Part shown: one piece after another, positions 34,844 through 43,354 of the stretch
Numbering within the stretch: position 1 is the stretch's first letter
Layout: the number at the start of each line of letters is the position of its first letter
Assembly: GCF_008642315.1 (NCBI RefSeq)
Contig: NZ_CP029192.1
Coordinates: 1,612,001 to 1,676,000 of the forward strand
Direction: 5' to 3'
DNA: 64,000 nt
DNA from: Streptomyces venezuelae
Lineage (GTDB): Bacteria > Actinomycetota > Actinomycetes > Streptomycetales > Streptomycetaceae
Made by a program: the position numbers and the translations under genes
The notes under the pieces: model-generated
Seen by the model: the letters and a program-made list of their open reading frames with translations, nothing else
Databases searched by the model: none
What the model was told of the DNA's origin: nothing

Positions 34844-35554
34844 TCAGCCTCGCTCTTTCGACGCGTTGCCCTCGATGGCTTCGACGACCTTCTTCGCCGT
34901 GGCCTTGGCTGAGCCCGGGTTCTGGCCGGTGACGAGGTTGCCGTCGGTGACGACGTAGGAGACGAACGGCAGTTTCGCCTTCTCGTAGAGCGCGCCGCGC
35001 TGCTTGGCCTTCTCCTCGGCGTTGTAGGGGACCAGCTTGTCGACGCGGGCGAGGACCTCCTCGGTCCAGGCGAATCCCGTCATCTTGCGGCCGGTGATGA
35101 GGTAGGAGCCGTCGGAGAGCCGGGTGTTGAGCAGGCCGCAGTAGCCATGGCAGACCGAGGAGACGATGCCGCCGCGCTCGTACATCTCGCGGGTGATGTG
35201 CTGCAGGCCCTCGCTGTCGGGGAAGTCGTACATCACCGCGTGACCGCCGGTGAAGTAGATCGCGTCGTACTTGGTCGGGTCGATCTGGTCCGGGCTCGCC
35301 GTGTTTTCGAGCATGGCCATCCTTCCGGGATCGGCGTGCCATGCCTTGGCGGTCTTGTCGTAGTTCGGGAACTTCAGCGCACGCGGCTCGAGGGGCACCG
35401 CGCCGCCGGCCGGGCTGACGAGCGTCTGCTCGTAGCCGTGTTCCTCGAAGACGTGCCAGGCGTGCGTGAGCTCGGAGAGCCACAGGCCGGTGGTGTGGGA
35501 AGGGTCGTCGTAGTGGCCGACGTTGGTGACGACGTTGAGGACGCGCTGAGTCAT
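34844..35554 (-). CDS. DJ-1/PfpI (Hsp31-like) class I glutamine amidotransferase-fold protein
   Basis: A 236-residue protein of the HchA/Hsp31 group. The nucleophile elbow SVCHGYCG has Cys135, and FTGGHAVMYDFP at 101-112 and Glu28 complete the expected site. Members convert methylglyoxal to lactate without cofactor or act as chaperones. It is the last gene of a TetR-regulated operon with an aldehyde dehydrogenase, which supports a role against reactive carbonyl compounds (inference). Start ATG 35554 gives the standard VLNVVTNVGHY beginning. Confidence 0.88.
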   Translation of the reverse strand: MTQRVLNVVTNVGHYDDPSHTTGLWLSELTHAWHVFEEHGYEQTLVSPAGGAVPLEPRALKFPNYDKTAKAWHADPGRMAMLENTASPDQIDPTKYDAIYFTGGHAVMYDFPDSEGLQHITREMYERGGIVSSVCHGYCGLLNTRLSDGSYLITGRKMTGFAWTEEVLARVDKLVPYNAEEKAKQRGALYEKAKLPFVSYVVTDGNLVTGQNPGSAKATAKKVVEAIEGNASKERG

Positions 35555-35626
35555 GGCTGATTTCCCTTCGTGTGCCCGGGATGGCGAGGTGGCGGGCCGC
35601 GTCGTGGCGGGCGGCCGGTCGGTCGG

Positions 35627-37213
35627 TCAGCGGATGCCCAGGGCACGCAGTGTCCTGAACGCCTGGGTCAGGATCCGTGCCCACTGCTCGTGCTGCACCC
35701 CGCGGGGCGGGGTGAAGCCCTGGAGGCGCTGGTGGGCGACGGTTTGGGCTTCGGTGTACTTGAGCAGCCCGTCGGCGCCGTGACGGCGGCCGAGGCCGGA
35801 GTCCCCCATGCCTCCCATGGGGGCGTCGACGCTGCCCCAGGCGGCGGCGAACGCCTCGTTGACGTTCACGGTGCCGGCGTGGAGCCGTCCCGCGACCTTG
35901 CGGGCCTCGGTGCCGTTGCGGCCCCAGACGCTCGCGTTGAGGCCGTACGGCGTGGCGTTGGCCATCGTCACCGCCTCGTCGGCCGACCGGTAGCGGTAGA
36001 TCGATACGACGGGGCCGAACGTCTCGTGGTCGAACAGCGCCATCTCCGGGGTCACGTCCGCCAGGATCGTCGGCTCGTAGAACAGTGGTCCGAGGTCGGG
36101 CCGGGGCTTGCCTCCGGCCAGTACGGTCGCCCCTTTCGATACCGCGTCGTCGACGTGCGAGCTGACGGTCTCGAGCTGTGAGGGGGTGGTCAGCGAGCCC
36201 ATGTCCACCGAGAAGTCATAGGCCGCACCCAGGCGCATGGCCCGGACCCGTTGGACGAACGCGGCGACGAACGCGCCGTGGATCTCATCGGCGATGTAGA
36301 GCCGTTCGATGGACACGCACAGCTGCCCGGCCGAGGGGAAGCAGGCGGCGACCGCGCCGGCGGCGGCCTTCTCGATGTCGGCGTCGGCGAGGACGATCAT
36401 GGCGTTCTTGCCGCCGAGCTCCAGGGACGCGCCGATCAGCCGCTCCCCCGCGTTGCGCGCTATCTGGCGACCGCTGGCGGTGGAGCCGGTGAACATCATG
36501 TAGTCCCCGCCTTCCATGAGCGCGTCTCCGATGGAGCTGCCACGGCCGACCACCATCTGCCAGACGTCGGTCGGCAGGCCGGCCTCGCGCATGAGGGCCA
36601 GCGCCCACAGCGCGGTCAGGGCGGTCTGGGTGTCGGGTTTCTGTACGACGGCGTTGCCGGCCATCAGGGCCGGGAGGGCGTCGCCGGCGGCCATGCTGAG
36701 CGGGTAGTTCCAGGGCGAGATGACGGTGACGACGCCCTTGGGGTGGTGCAGTTCGGTGGTGTGGGTCAGCACCGGGATCGCGCCCCTGCGGCGCTTGGGT
36801 GCGAGCAGCCGCCGCGCGCTGCGCGCGTAGTAGCGGGCGGTGATCGCGATGTCGCTGACCTCGAGGAACGCGTCGCGACGGGTCTTGCCGCTCTCGGCCT
36901 GCATCAGGTCGAGCGCCTCCTCCTGCCGCTGGAGGACGAGGTCGTGGAAGCGCAGCATGATGCGCTTGCGGTCGGCCACCGGGGTGGCGGCCCAGCCGGC
37001 CTGGGCAGCGCGTGCCCGGGCGAAGGATTCCTCGACGTCCTCGGGGGTCGAGACCGGCAGGTCCGCGAGCGGTGCGCCGGTGAACGGCGAGGTCGTGGCG
37101 ACCCGCCGGGCGCGAGCACCGGCGGCCACCAGGGTGGCCAGGTGGGCGAGACGGGCCGGCGTCAGCGATGTCGGGAGGGCGGGCTCGGCGGGGGCAGTGT
37201 TCGTGGTGGTCAT
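35627..37213 (-). CDS. NAD(P)-dependent aldehyde dehydrogenase, succinate-semialdehyde type
   Basis: A 528-residue ALDH. The coenzyme-binding motif GSTASGRQ is at 243-250, the general base Glu265 in LELGGKN, and the catalytic Cys299 in SAGQLCVSIERLYI. PKGVVTVISPWNYPLSMAAG at 158-177 is the conserved substrate/cofactor stretch. The protein aligns in look with streptomycete succinate-semialdehyde dehydrogenases (GabD2 group), but substrate range in this group is wide. It begins 8 bases after the acetoacetate decarboxylase-like gene. Confidence 0.9.
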   Translation of the reverse strand: MTTTNTAPAEPALPTSLTPARLAHLATLVAAGARARRVATTSPFTGAPLADLPVSTPEDVEESFARARAAQAGWAATPVADRKRIMLRFHDLVLQRQEEALDLMQAESGKTRRDAFLEVSDIAITARYYARSARRLLAPKRRRGAIPVLTHTTELHHPKGVVTVISPWNYPLSMAAGDALPALMAGNAVVQKPDTQTALTALWALALMREAGLPTDVWQMVVGRGSSIGDALMEGGDYMMFTGSTASGRQIARNAGERLIGASLELGGKNAMIVLADADIEKAAAGAVAACFPSAGQLCVSIERLYIADEIHGAFVAAFVQRVRAMRLGAAYDFSVDMGSLTTPSQLETVSSHVDDAVSKGATVLAGGKPRPDLGPLFYEPTILADVTPEMALFDHETFGPVVSIYRYRSADEAVTMANATPYGLNASVWGRNGTEARKVAGRLHAGTVNVNEAFAAAWGSVDAPMGGMGDSGLGRRHGADGLLKYTEAQTVAHQRLQGFTPPRGVQHEQWARILTQAFRTLRALGIR

Positions 37214-37220
37214 CTCGGAC

Positions 37221-38147
37221 TCAGCTCCGGTCCTGGATGGAGGTGGGCACGGGCATGTGCAGCGCCAGCTGGCCCTCGGTGGTGACGTCGAGCTGGATCG
37301 TTCGGATCGGCTTCAGCGAGCGCAGGTCGTCGCTCGTCCGGCCCTCACCGAGCTGCAGGTCCAGGCCGCGGGGAAGCCGCGTGGTGCCCGAGGAGAGCAT
37401 GTTGATCTGGCTGGTCGTGGAGTGCCAGGCGCCGTCGATCGTGGTGTAGGAGGTCAAGGTCGAGACGTGTTCGCCGGTGGTCCGGGCGGTCTGCTTCGGG
37501 GTGGGCGCCGACAGAGCGAGGTCGAGGCCGCCCTGGTCGTTGGTGACCTTGGCGGAGGTGCGCGCGTTGTCGATGTCGACGTCGAGCTTGGTGACCCATT
37601 TGGGGAACCCGTAGCCGTCGTGGCCGCGCACCTGCGCGATCTCGGTGTTGACCGGGAGGGAGAGGACGTAGGAGTGCAGGGAGTCGTTCTTGAGCCCGGT
37701 GACCAGGTCGAGCAAGCCCAGCCCACCGTGCCGTGCCGGCTTCACGGCGATGCCGACCGCGGCCTCGGTGTAGAAGTCGATGTCGCACACGTCGTACCGG
37801 AAGGCCATCACGGAGACGATTCCGAGCCCTGGAGCGATCTCGAGCGGGTCCAGCTCCTGAGGCAGGCGGGCCCGGATCGCCTTGGTCGGCGCGAGCATCG
37901 TGAGCCGGGTCGTGGCGATGCGGTAGTAGAAGTTCGGCGTCAGCGTGGGCCCGATGCGGGAGTCCACGCGGGTCTTCGGCATCCGGCGGAAGAAGTCGAC
38001 GCTGCTGACCCGCGGGTCCCGTTCGACCTCGTCGAGGTCGGTGTCCATGCGGAACCGGTCATAAAGGCCGCCTTGAGGAACGGTGACGAGACGCCCTCCG
38101 AGGTCGACCTCTACGGTCCGGTCGGTCAGCTTGCCGGTCGGTGCCAT
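37221..38147 (-). CDS. Acetoacetate decarboxylase family protein
   Basis: A 308-residue protein started at ATG 38147, which has GGAGGA 6 bases upstream. The ADC-like fold is visible at about 75-300. RGHDGYGFPKWVTKLDVDID at about 174-193 carries Lys183, the place of the Schiff-base Lys in acetoacetate decarboxylase, while the second Lys that tunes its pKa is Trp here. Many relatives with this change act as aldolase-dehydratases or are uncharacterised, so decarboxylation of acetoacetate is not certain. It is the first enzyme gene behind TetR. Confidence 0.8.
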   Translation of the reverse strand: MAPTGKLTDRTVEVDLGGRLVTVPQGGLYDRFRMDTDLDEVERDPRVSSVDFFRRMPKTRVDSRIGPTLTPNFYYRIATTRLTMLAPTKAIRARLPQELDPLEIAPGLGIVSVMAFRYDVCDIDFYTEAAVGIAVKPARHGGLGLLDLVTGLKNDSLHSYVLSLPVNTEIAQVRGHDGYGFPKWVTKLDVDIDNARTSAKVTNDQGGLDLALSAPTPKQTARTTGEHVSTLTSYTTIDGAWHSTTSQINMLSSGTTRLPRGLDLQLGEGRTSDDLRSLKPIRTIQLDVTTEGQLALHMPVPTSIQDRS

Positions 38148-38239
38148 GGACTGTCCTCCAATGTGAGCGCTGCCTACATCGAGGATCGCACGGGATGTGA
38201 GCACCGTCAACAATGGTGGATGCGGGGCGGCGATGCAGG

Positions 38240-38815
38240 TCAGGCCCCGGTCGATGTGATGGCAAGGAACGCGCTGCGCACCCGGTCGGCGACCTCCTCG
38301 CCCGACGCGGCCTGCAGCTTGCCGTCGAGATGCAGGCAGGCGAGCCCGTGGGCGAGCCCCCAGCCGGCCGTGGCGAGGGCCGATGCGTCCGCTTCGGGGG
38401 AGACTCGACCGAGCGCGTCGGCCAGCAGCTCACGCAGGGCGTCCGCGGCCTTGACCCGCTCGTCGTCGGCGTCGTCGCACGGCTTGCCGAACATGACGCG
38501 GAACAGGGCCGGGCGCCGCAGCGCGAAGGCGACATAGGTGACGGCGAACTCGGCAAGGTCCGGGAGTGAGGCGGGCAGGTCCCGCCCGCCTCCCAGGTCG
38601 GCCAGCAGACCCCGGAAGCCCTCGACGGCCAGCGCGGACTCCAGTGCGTCGCGGTCCTTGAAGTGGCGATACGGCGCGGTCGGCGACACGCCGGCCCGGC
38701 GCGCGACGGCGCGCAGCGAGAAGGGCTCGCCGCCCTCGAGCATCTCCATCGCGGTCGACAGCAGCGCCGCTCGCAGGTCGCCGTGGTGGTAGCCGGCCTT
38801 CTCTGATGTTGACAT
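38240..38815 (-). CDS. TetR family transcriptional regulator
   Basis: A 191-residue repressor: HTH at about 10-60 (YHHGDLRAALLSTAMEML, FSLRAVARRAGVSPTAPYRH) and a WHG/TetR_C_13-type ligand domain (YVAFALRRPALFRVMFGKP, AGWGLAHGLACLHLDG). It lies 92 bases upstream of the decarboxylase-like gene on the same strand and probably represses its own operon. A palindrome in its upstream region is a candidate operator. Confidence 0.9.
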   Translation of the reverse strand: MSTSEKAGYHHGDLRAALLSTAMEMLEGGEPFSLRAVARRAGVSPTAPYRHFKDRDALESALAVEGFRGLLADLGGGRDLPASLPDLAEFAVTYVAFALRRPALFRVMFGKPCDDADDERVKAADALRELLADALGRVSPEADASALATAGWGLAHGLACLHLDGKLQAASGEEVADRVRSAFLAITSTGA

Positions 38816-39212
38816 TGCTTACTTTGCTCTCCTATGCTCGGTTAGCACTGTAAACATAGTGTACGCCCGGCGGAACCGAGCACTGCGGGAATGGGCCCGC
38901 AGGGCGCTCAACGACCGACCGACGTAGGCGGTCGACCAGCCGATCACCACACCGGCACTCGTCATCAGCCTGGGCGACGACACGCTGACGCCGGTCGGTG
39001 GGGAGGCGCCGACCTCGCTCATCGCCTCTTCTCGTCCGCCTCGGTGCCACGCTGACACCACACCAGCGACCAGGTGCCCGAAGGCTCGGCCGACGACCAC
39101 ATCGCCTGGGTCCGCACCCCGGCCGCAGGCGTCGATCGCATCCGTGATGACGCGACGCCGCTCGCAGCTGGGCCGTCGTCACCACTCGCACCATCCACCT
39201 CAAGGAGACCCC
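38816..39212. other. Divergent control region without a gene
   Basis: These 397 bases separate the tetR operon (minus) from the NAD-dependent reductase-like gene (plus). The left third carries a TetR-operator-like palindrome. The rest is GC-rich, and I see no coding region I can support. Confidence 0.5.
38846..38861. promoter_or_regulatory. Candidate TetR operator
   Basis: CACTGTAAACATAGTG is an imperfect palindrome with CACTnT/AnAGTG ends, 31 bases before the tetR start codon. It is AT-rich against its background, and TetR regulators often bind such sites in their own promoters. Confidence 0.4.
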
Positions 39213-40133
39213 ATGCAGACCGTCCTCGGCGCCGGCGGACCGATCGCCGACGAGCTCGTGAACGAGCTCCGCCGCAACCACACCAAGGCCATCCGCCTCG
39301 TCAGCCGCAAGCCGTCGAGGGTGAACGACACCGATGAGCTCGTGGCCGCAGACCTCACCGACGCCGATGCCACCAGCCGCGCCGTCGCAGGCAGCGACAT
39401 CGCCTACCTCACCGTCGGCCTGCCCCTGGACTCGGAGCTGTGGGAGCGACAGTTCCCCGTCATGATGCGCAACGTCATCGACGCCTGCGCCGAACACGGC
39501 ACGAAGCTCGTGTTCTTCGACAACACCTACATGTATCCAGGAACATCGACGCCCCAGACCGAGTCGACGGCATTCGTACCGGGCGGACGCAAGGGACGGG
39601 TCCGTGCGGAGCTCGCCACCATGCTGCTCGAGGCCATGCGAGCCGGCCGCGTCGAAGCCCTGATCGGACGAGCGCCCGAGTTCTACGGTCCCGGCCGGAC
39701 GAAGAGCTACACGAACTCGTTGGTGTTCGACCGGATCAAGGCGGGCAAGCGGCCCTTCGTCCCGGTCGACGCCCACGCGAAGCGGTCCCTGATCTGGACC
39801 CCCGATGCGAGCCGCGCTCTCGCCCTGCTCGGCAACACGCCGGATGCCTACGGCCAGACGTGGCACCTGCCGGTCGACCCGGACCGACAGTCCTACGCCC
39901 AGCTCATCGAGATCGCCGGAGAGGTCACCGGCCGCAAGATCGGCTACACGGTGCTGCCGATGCTCGCCTTCGGCCTCGGGCGCCGCTTCGTCAAGCCGCT
40001 CGACGAGATGTACGAACTGCTCGTCCGCTACCGGGGCGACAACATCTTCGATACCTCGAAGTTCGCGGCCCGCTTTCCCGAATTCCAGGTCACGAGCTAT
40101 CGGGAGGGAGTGGAGCGGGTCCTCGCCGACTGA
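39213..40133 (+). CDS. NAD(P)-dependent epimerase/reductase-like protein
   Basis: A 306-residue atypical short-chain reductase started at ATG 39213, with AGGAG 6 bases upstream. The nucleotide-binding motif reads VLGAGGPIADELVNEL at 4-19, a GxGGxxG variant, and SRKPSRVNDTDELVAADLTD follows as the binding region for the ribose or phosphate. NTYMYPGTSTPQTE near 110 takes the place of the usual YxxxK. LIGRAPEFYGPGRTKSY is conserved in NmrA/epimerase relatives. It diverges from the tetR operon and may be controlled by it. Confidence 0.83.
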   Translation: MQTVLGAGGPIADELVNELRRNHTKAIRLVSRKPSRVNDTDELVAADLTDADATSRAVAGSDIAYLTVGLPLDSELWERQFPVMMRNVIDACAEHGTKLVFFDNTYMYPGTSTPQTESTAFVPGGRKGRVRAELATMLLEAMRAGRVEALIGRAPEFYGPGRTKSYTNSLVFDRIKAGKRPFVPVDAHAKRSLIWTPDASRALALLGNTPDAYGQTWHLPVDPDRQSYAQLIEIAGEVTGRKIGYTVLPMLAFGLGRRFVKPLDEMYELLVRYRGDNIFDTSKFAARFPEFQVTSYREGVERVLAD

Positions 40134-40138
40134 TCCGT

Positions 40139-40330
40139 GGCAGGTTCTCCGAAAACGGCCAGTTGCTCACCTCGGCCGGTGCTGCGGCGAGCCTGGGCCC
40201 GTGTCCGCACATGATCCGCCGCGACTACGGCTCGGCCGCCGACACCGCCCGCCCGTCGGTGACGCCACTCGAACGGGAGGGCGGACAGGCGCAGTTCATC
40301 GCCTACTTGGTACCCATCACCCCACGATGA
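40139..40330 (+). pseudogene. GlxA-type regulator fragment
   Basis: One open stretch reads NGQLLTSAGAAASLGPCPHM, IRRDYGSAADTARPSVTP and LEREGGQAQFI. This is the joint between the DJ-1-like half and the AraC HTH half of GlxA family regulators (usual form TSAGAAAGLDLCLHMVRRD). There is no start region and no HTH, so it is an internal piece left by deletion. It starts right after the reductase-like gene. Confidence 0.7.
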
Positions 40331-40541
40331 CGCTTCAGCGCCTCCGATCCAACCATGCGCTGTCCGGCGAAGTCGGCGGGGCGAGCGGTAGCTCACCGTG
40401 TGCAGTCACCCCCGGCGAAGAGACTGCGGCCGGGCACGACGGGGACGAGCTGGTGGGCGACACCGGTCCTCGGTGACCTCTTCGACGACCTGATCAAGGC
40501 CCCGGACGCGCCGGACCACACGTGCACCGCCTGGTGGGGCA

Positions 40542-40994
40542 CAGGTCATCGGCCTGCGGCGTATCCAGATCGGCTGTCCGCGTCTGGGGGCCCGGCGCAC
40601 TGACATCGCGTTCACTTCGGACACCGACATCGTCCGGCACACGCCGGTCACCTACAGCGCCGACGAGTACGCGCAGGTCGTCATCGCCACCGGGGCAGGT
40701 GAAGGCCGCGCCCAGCAGCGGGCCGTCGAAGCGGTCCGCAACAAGCGGCTGCGCCGCTCCCCCGAGCTCGTCAACGCCGGCCTTGAGGACGGGGCGCTGG
40801 ACATGTACGACGAGAACGGCTCGCTGCGCGCGGTGTTCGGGCGGCAGCCTGACGGGACGAGCGGGATCACCGCGCTCAACGGACCCCGACCGCCCGCCCC
40901 TTCATCTCCACAGGTGGAGCCGGTGCTCGGCGGCGTGCACGGCGCGATCTCTGCTCGTCGAAGCGTGAGCATCCGCTACCAGGGCGCCGGGTAA
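40542..40994 (+). pseudogene. Probable phage tail protein fragment
   Basis: A frame from about 40542 to TAA 40992-40994 reads VIGLRRIQIGCPRLGARRTD, YSADEYAQVVIATGAGEGRA, LVNAGLEDGALDMYDENG, LRAVFGRQPDGTSGITALNG and PPAPSSPQVEPVLGG. The last two pieces look like the start of minor tail/host-recognition proteins of siphophages, where GRQ-DGT...VNGP-PP precedes fibronectin-like repeats. The repeats are missing. No start codon with a ribosome binding site is seen. I can not exclude another origin. The 211 bases before it hold nothing I recognise. Confidence 0.45.
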
Positions 40995-41318
40995 ATCAGT
41001 TTGCGTCCCCGGCCGGCTGACCTACCCTGTCGGAGGTCATGTGCGGCGGGCCCTGCCGCCGCACCGTTCGGCGCGTTCGGCGTCGATGCGTACCGCGTGC
41101 CCGGCCGGGAGGAGGTGGGAAACATGGACTGGAACTGGACAACGAGTGTTGCGGCCATAGTTGCCCCCGGCCGTGTGCCCCCGTTCGGCGCGCGGTAGGA
41201 CTCTCCCCCTTGCGGCACCTCATGGTGGTGTCCGCTGCTCTCGCGATCCCTTGTGTCGCGTCCCGGGGTGCAGGACCGCGTGTCTGCTCCTGCACCTCCG
41301 ACACGGAATGTGATCGTT
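40995..41318. other. Intergenic stretch without recognisable gene
   Basis: These 324 bases between the phage-like fragment and the exporter gene hold short frames on both strands without ribosome binding sites or protein-like composition. The promoter of the exporter is presumably in its right part. Confidence 0.4.
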
Positions 41319-42797
41319 TTGACCAAGCAGTCCTCCCCCGGGAACATCGGGCCCACGCCGGCCCTCCACACCACCGCGAACGCGGCCGAGTTGCCCGATC
41401 CGAAGCGGTGGTGGGCCCTCACCGTCATCGCGGGCGCCCAGCTCATGGTGATTCTCGACGGCACGATCGTGAACGTCGCCCTGCCCTCCGTCCAGAACGG
41501 ACTGGGCATGTCGGATGCGAACCGGCAGTGGGTGATCACCGCATACTCCCTGGCCTTCGGCGGCCTGCTCCTCCTCGGCGGCCGGATCGCCGACCTGGCC
41601 GGCCGCAAACGCACCTTCATGATCGGCCTGATCGGATTCGCCGCTGCCTCCGCGCTCGGCGGCGCGGCCGACGGCCCCGGGACGCTGTTCGCGGCGCGGG
41701 CCCTGCAAGGAGCCTGTGCGGCCGTCCTGGCCCCCTCCGCGCTGTCACTGCTGACGACGACGTTCACCGACACCGCCGAGCGCGGCCGAGCGTTCGGGAT
41801 CTACGGCGCGCTCGCCGGGGGCGGCAGCGCCATCGGGCTGCTGGTGGGCGGCCTGCTCACCGAGTACGCGACCTGGCGCTGGTGCCTGTACGTCAACGTC
41901 CCCATCGCGCTGGCCGCCCTCGGCGGCGCGCTGGCCATCCTCAAGGACAGCCCCGGGCAGCGCGGGGTGCGCCTCGACGTCCCCGGCGCGCTGCTCGCCT
42001 CCGGCGGGCTCGTGGCGATCGTGTACGGCTTCAACGACGCCGAATCCGCCGGCTGGGCCGACCCGTTGGTCCTGACCCTGATCGCGGCCGGTGTGATCCT
42101 GCTCGCCGTCTTCGTGTGGTGGCAGTCCCACGCCAAGCATCCGATGCTGCCGCTGCACATCGTCAGGGACAGCACCCGTGCGGCGGCGCTCGCGACGATG
42201 GGCCTGGCCACCGTCGCCATGTTCGGCGCCTTCCTGTTCCTGACCTACTACCTCCAGACCATCCTCGACTACTCACCCGTACGGACCGGACTGGCGTTCC
42301 TGCCGATGTCCGTCACGATCGTCATCGGCGCGACGCAGATCGCCGCCCGGCTCCTGCCCCACACCGCCCCCCGCAACCTGATGGCCCCCGGCATGCTCCT
42401 CGCGGCCGTCGGCATGCTGCTCCTGACCCGCCTGAGCATGAACTCCGCCTACACCACCGGGGTGCTGCCCTCGCTGGTGCTGCTCGGCCTGGGCATGGGA
42501 CTGACGTTCATGCCGGTCTACGCGACGGCGACCGCCGGGGTCGCCCCGAAGGACGCCGGAGTGACGTCCGCGACCGTCTCCACCTTCCAGCAGATCGGCG
42601 GCTCCCTGGGCACCGTCCTGTTGAACACCATCGCGTCGTCCGCCGCCACCCGCTACATCGACGCCCATCCGTCCCGGGGCCGGGGCCTGGGGGAGGGCAT
42701 GGTGCACGGCTTCACCGTCGCGGCCTGGTGGTCGACGGGCGTCCTGCTCCTTGCAGCGCTGGTCGCGGCCATGGCCAAGGCGCCTGAGAAGACCTGA
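41319..42797 (+). CDS. DHA2 (EmrB/QacA) type MFS exporter
   Basis: A 492-residue exporter with about 14 membrane segments. The family motif LDGTIVNVALPSVQ is at about 47-60, loop 2-3 motif GGRIADLAGRKRTFMIGL at about 87-104, and motif C in GSAIGLLVGGLL near 170. The start is uncertain: TTG 41319 has GGAA at a fair distance, and GTG 41310 is the alternative. An antibiotic or metabolite as substrate is probable but not known. It is the right-most intact cargo gene of the mobile region. Confidence 0.88.
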   Translation: MTKQSSPGNIGPTPALHTTANAAELPDPKRWWALTVIAGAQLMVILDGTIVNVALPSVQNGLGMSDANRQWVITAYSLAFGGLLLLGGRIADLAGRKRTFMIGLIGFAAASALGGAADGPGTLFAARALQGACAAVLAPSALSLLTTTFTDTAERGRAFGIYGALAGGGSAIGLLVGGLLTEYATWRWCLYVNVPIALAALGGALAILKDSPGQRGVRLDVPGALLASGGLVAIVYGFNDAESAGWADPLVLTLIAAGVILLAVFVWWQSHAKHPMLPLHIVRDSTRAAALATMGLATVAMFGAFLFLTYYLQTILDYSPVRTGLAFLPMSVTIVIGATQIAARLLPHTAPRNLMAPGMLLAAVGMLLLTRLSMNSAYTTGVLPSLVLLGLGMGLTFMPVYATATAGVAPKDAGVTSATVSTFQQIGGSLGTVLLNTIASSAATRYIDAHPSRGRGLGEGMVHGFTVAAWWSTGVLLLAALVAAMAKAPEKT

Positions 42798-42799
42798 CG

Positions 42800-43125
42800 A
42801 AATGATCCCCGAGGTCGCCTCCTCGCCGAGCTCCACAGCGCGAACGTCGAGGACTTCCCCGGGGCCGCGGTCGACGGCTCTCCCGTCCCCGCGTGGAGGG
42901 CGAGCCAGGACCGGACGAAGTCCCACCCACCGGCGGCAACCGCAACGACGTCGACCAACTCCTGTCCCTGCTCGACAAGATCCCGCCCGCCGCGGGCCGG
43001 GCCGGCAGACCCCGTCGACGCCCGGAGGTTTCACTGGCCGACCGGAGCTACGACCACGACGTCTACCGCCGCCGGCTCTGGCAGGGCGGCATCCGGCCCG
43101 TGATCACACGGCGGGGCGAGCCTTC
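42800..43125 (+). pseudogene. IS5 family transposase remnant
   Basis: Two frames carry pieces of one transposase: LLAELHSANVEDFPGAAVDG, where IS5 proteins have the first catalytic Asp (AVDSSHV), and then, after an internal deletion, TGGNRNDVDQLLSLLDKIPP, GRPRRRPEVSLADRSYDHD and YRRRLWQGGIRPVITRRGE, where ADRGYD carries the second Asp. The part with the catalytic Glu is missing. The 229 bases after it, to 43354, hold nothing I recognise. Confidence 0.75.
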
Positions 43126-43354
43126 GGTGGGTGGCCAGCCGGCGGCCTGAACAGCACCGATGCTCTGGAATGGCGTCCACACCCACCAGACCCTGGCTGC
43201 GCTCTCTGACGACGAGGAACGCAGGGCGGCGTTCAAGAATCCGAGGGTCCGGCTCGTAAGACCCGGTCCGCAGGCGTCCGAGCCGTGGGCCGGGGTAGAC
43301 GACTGACCGGTCCGCCCATCGGCGCGGCCGAAACCCGGAGAGGACACGATCAGC

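Noticed and set aside
26480..43125. An intact prophage or conjugative element
   Set aside because: Only truncated or frameshifted integrases, transposase ends and one tail-like fragment are found; no capsid, terminase, portal, Tra or replication genes.
43141..43306. Short frame starting with ATG 43159 between the IS5 relic and the acetolactate synthase-like gene
   Set aside because: About 48 codons without ribosome binding site or known family; overlaps the likely promoter of the next gene.
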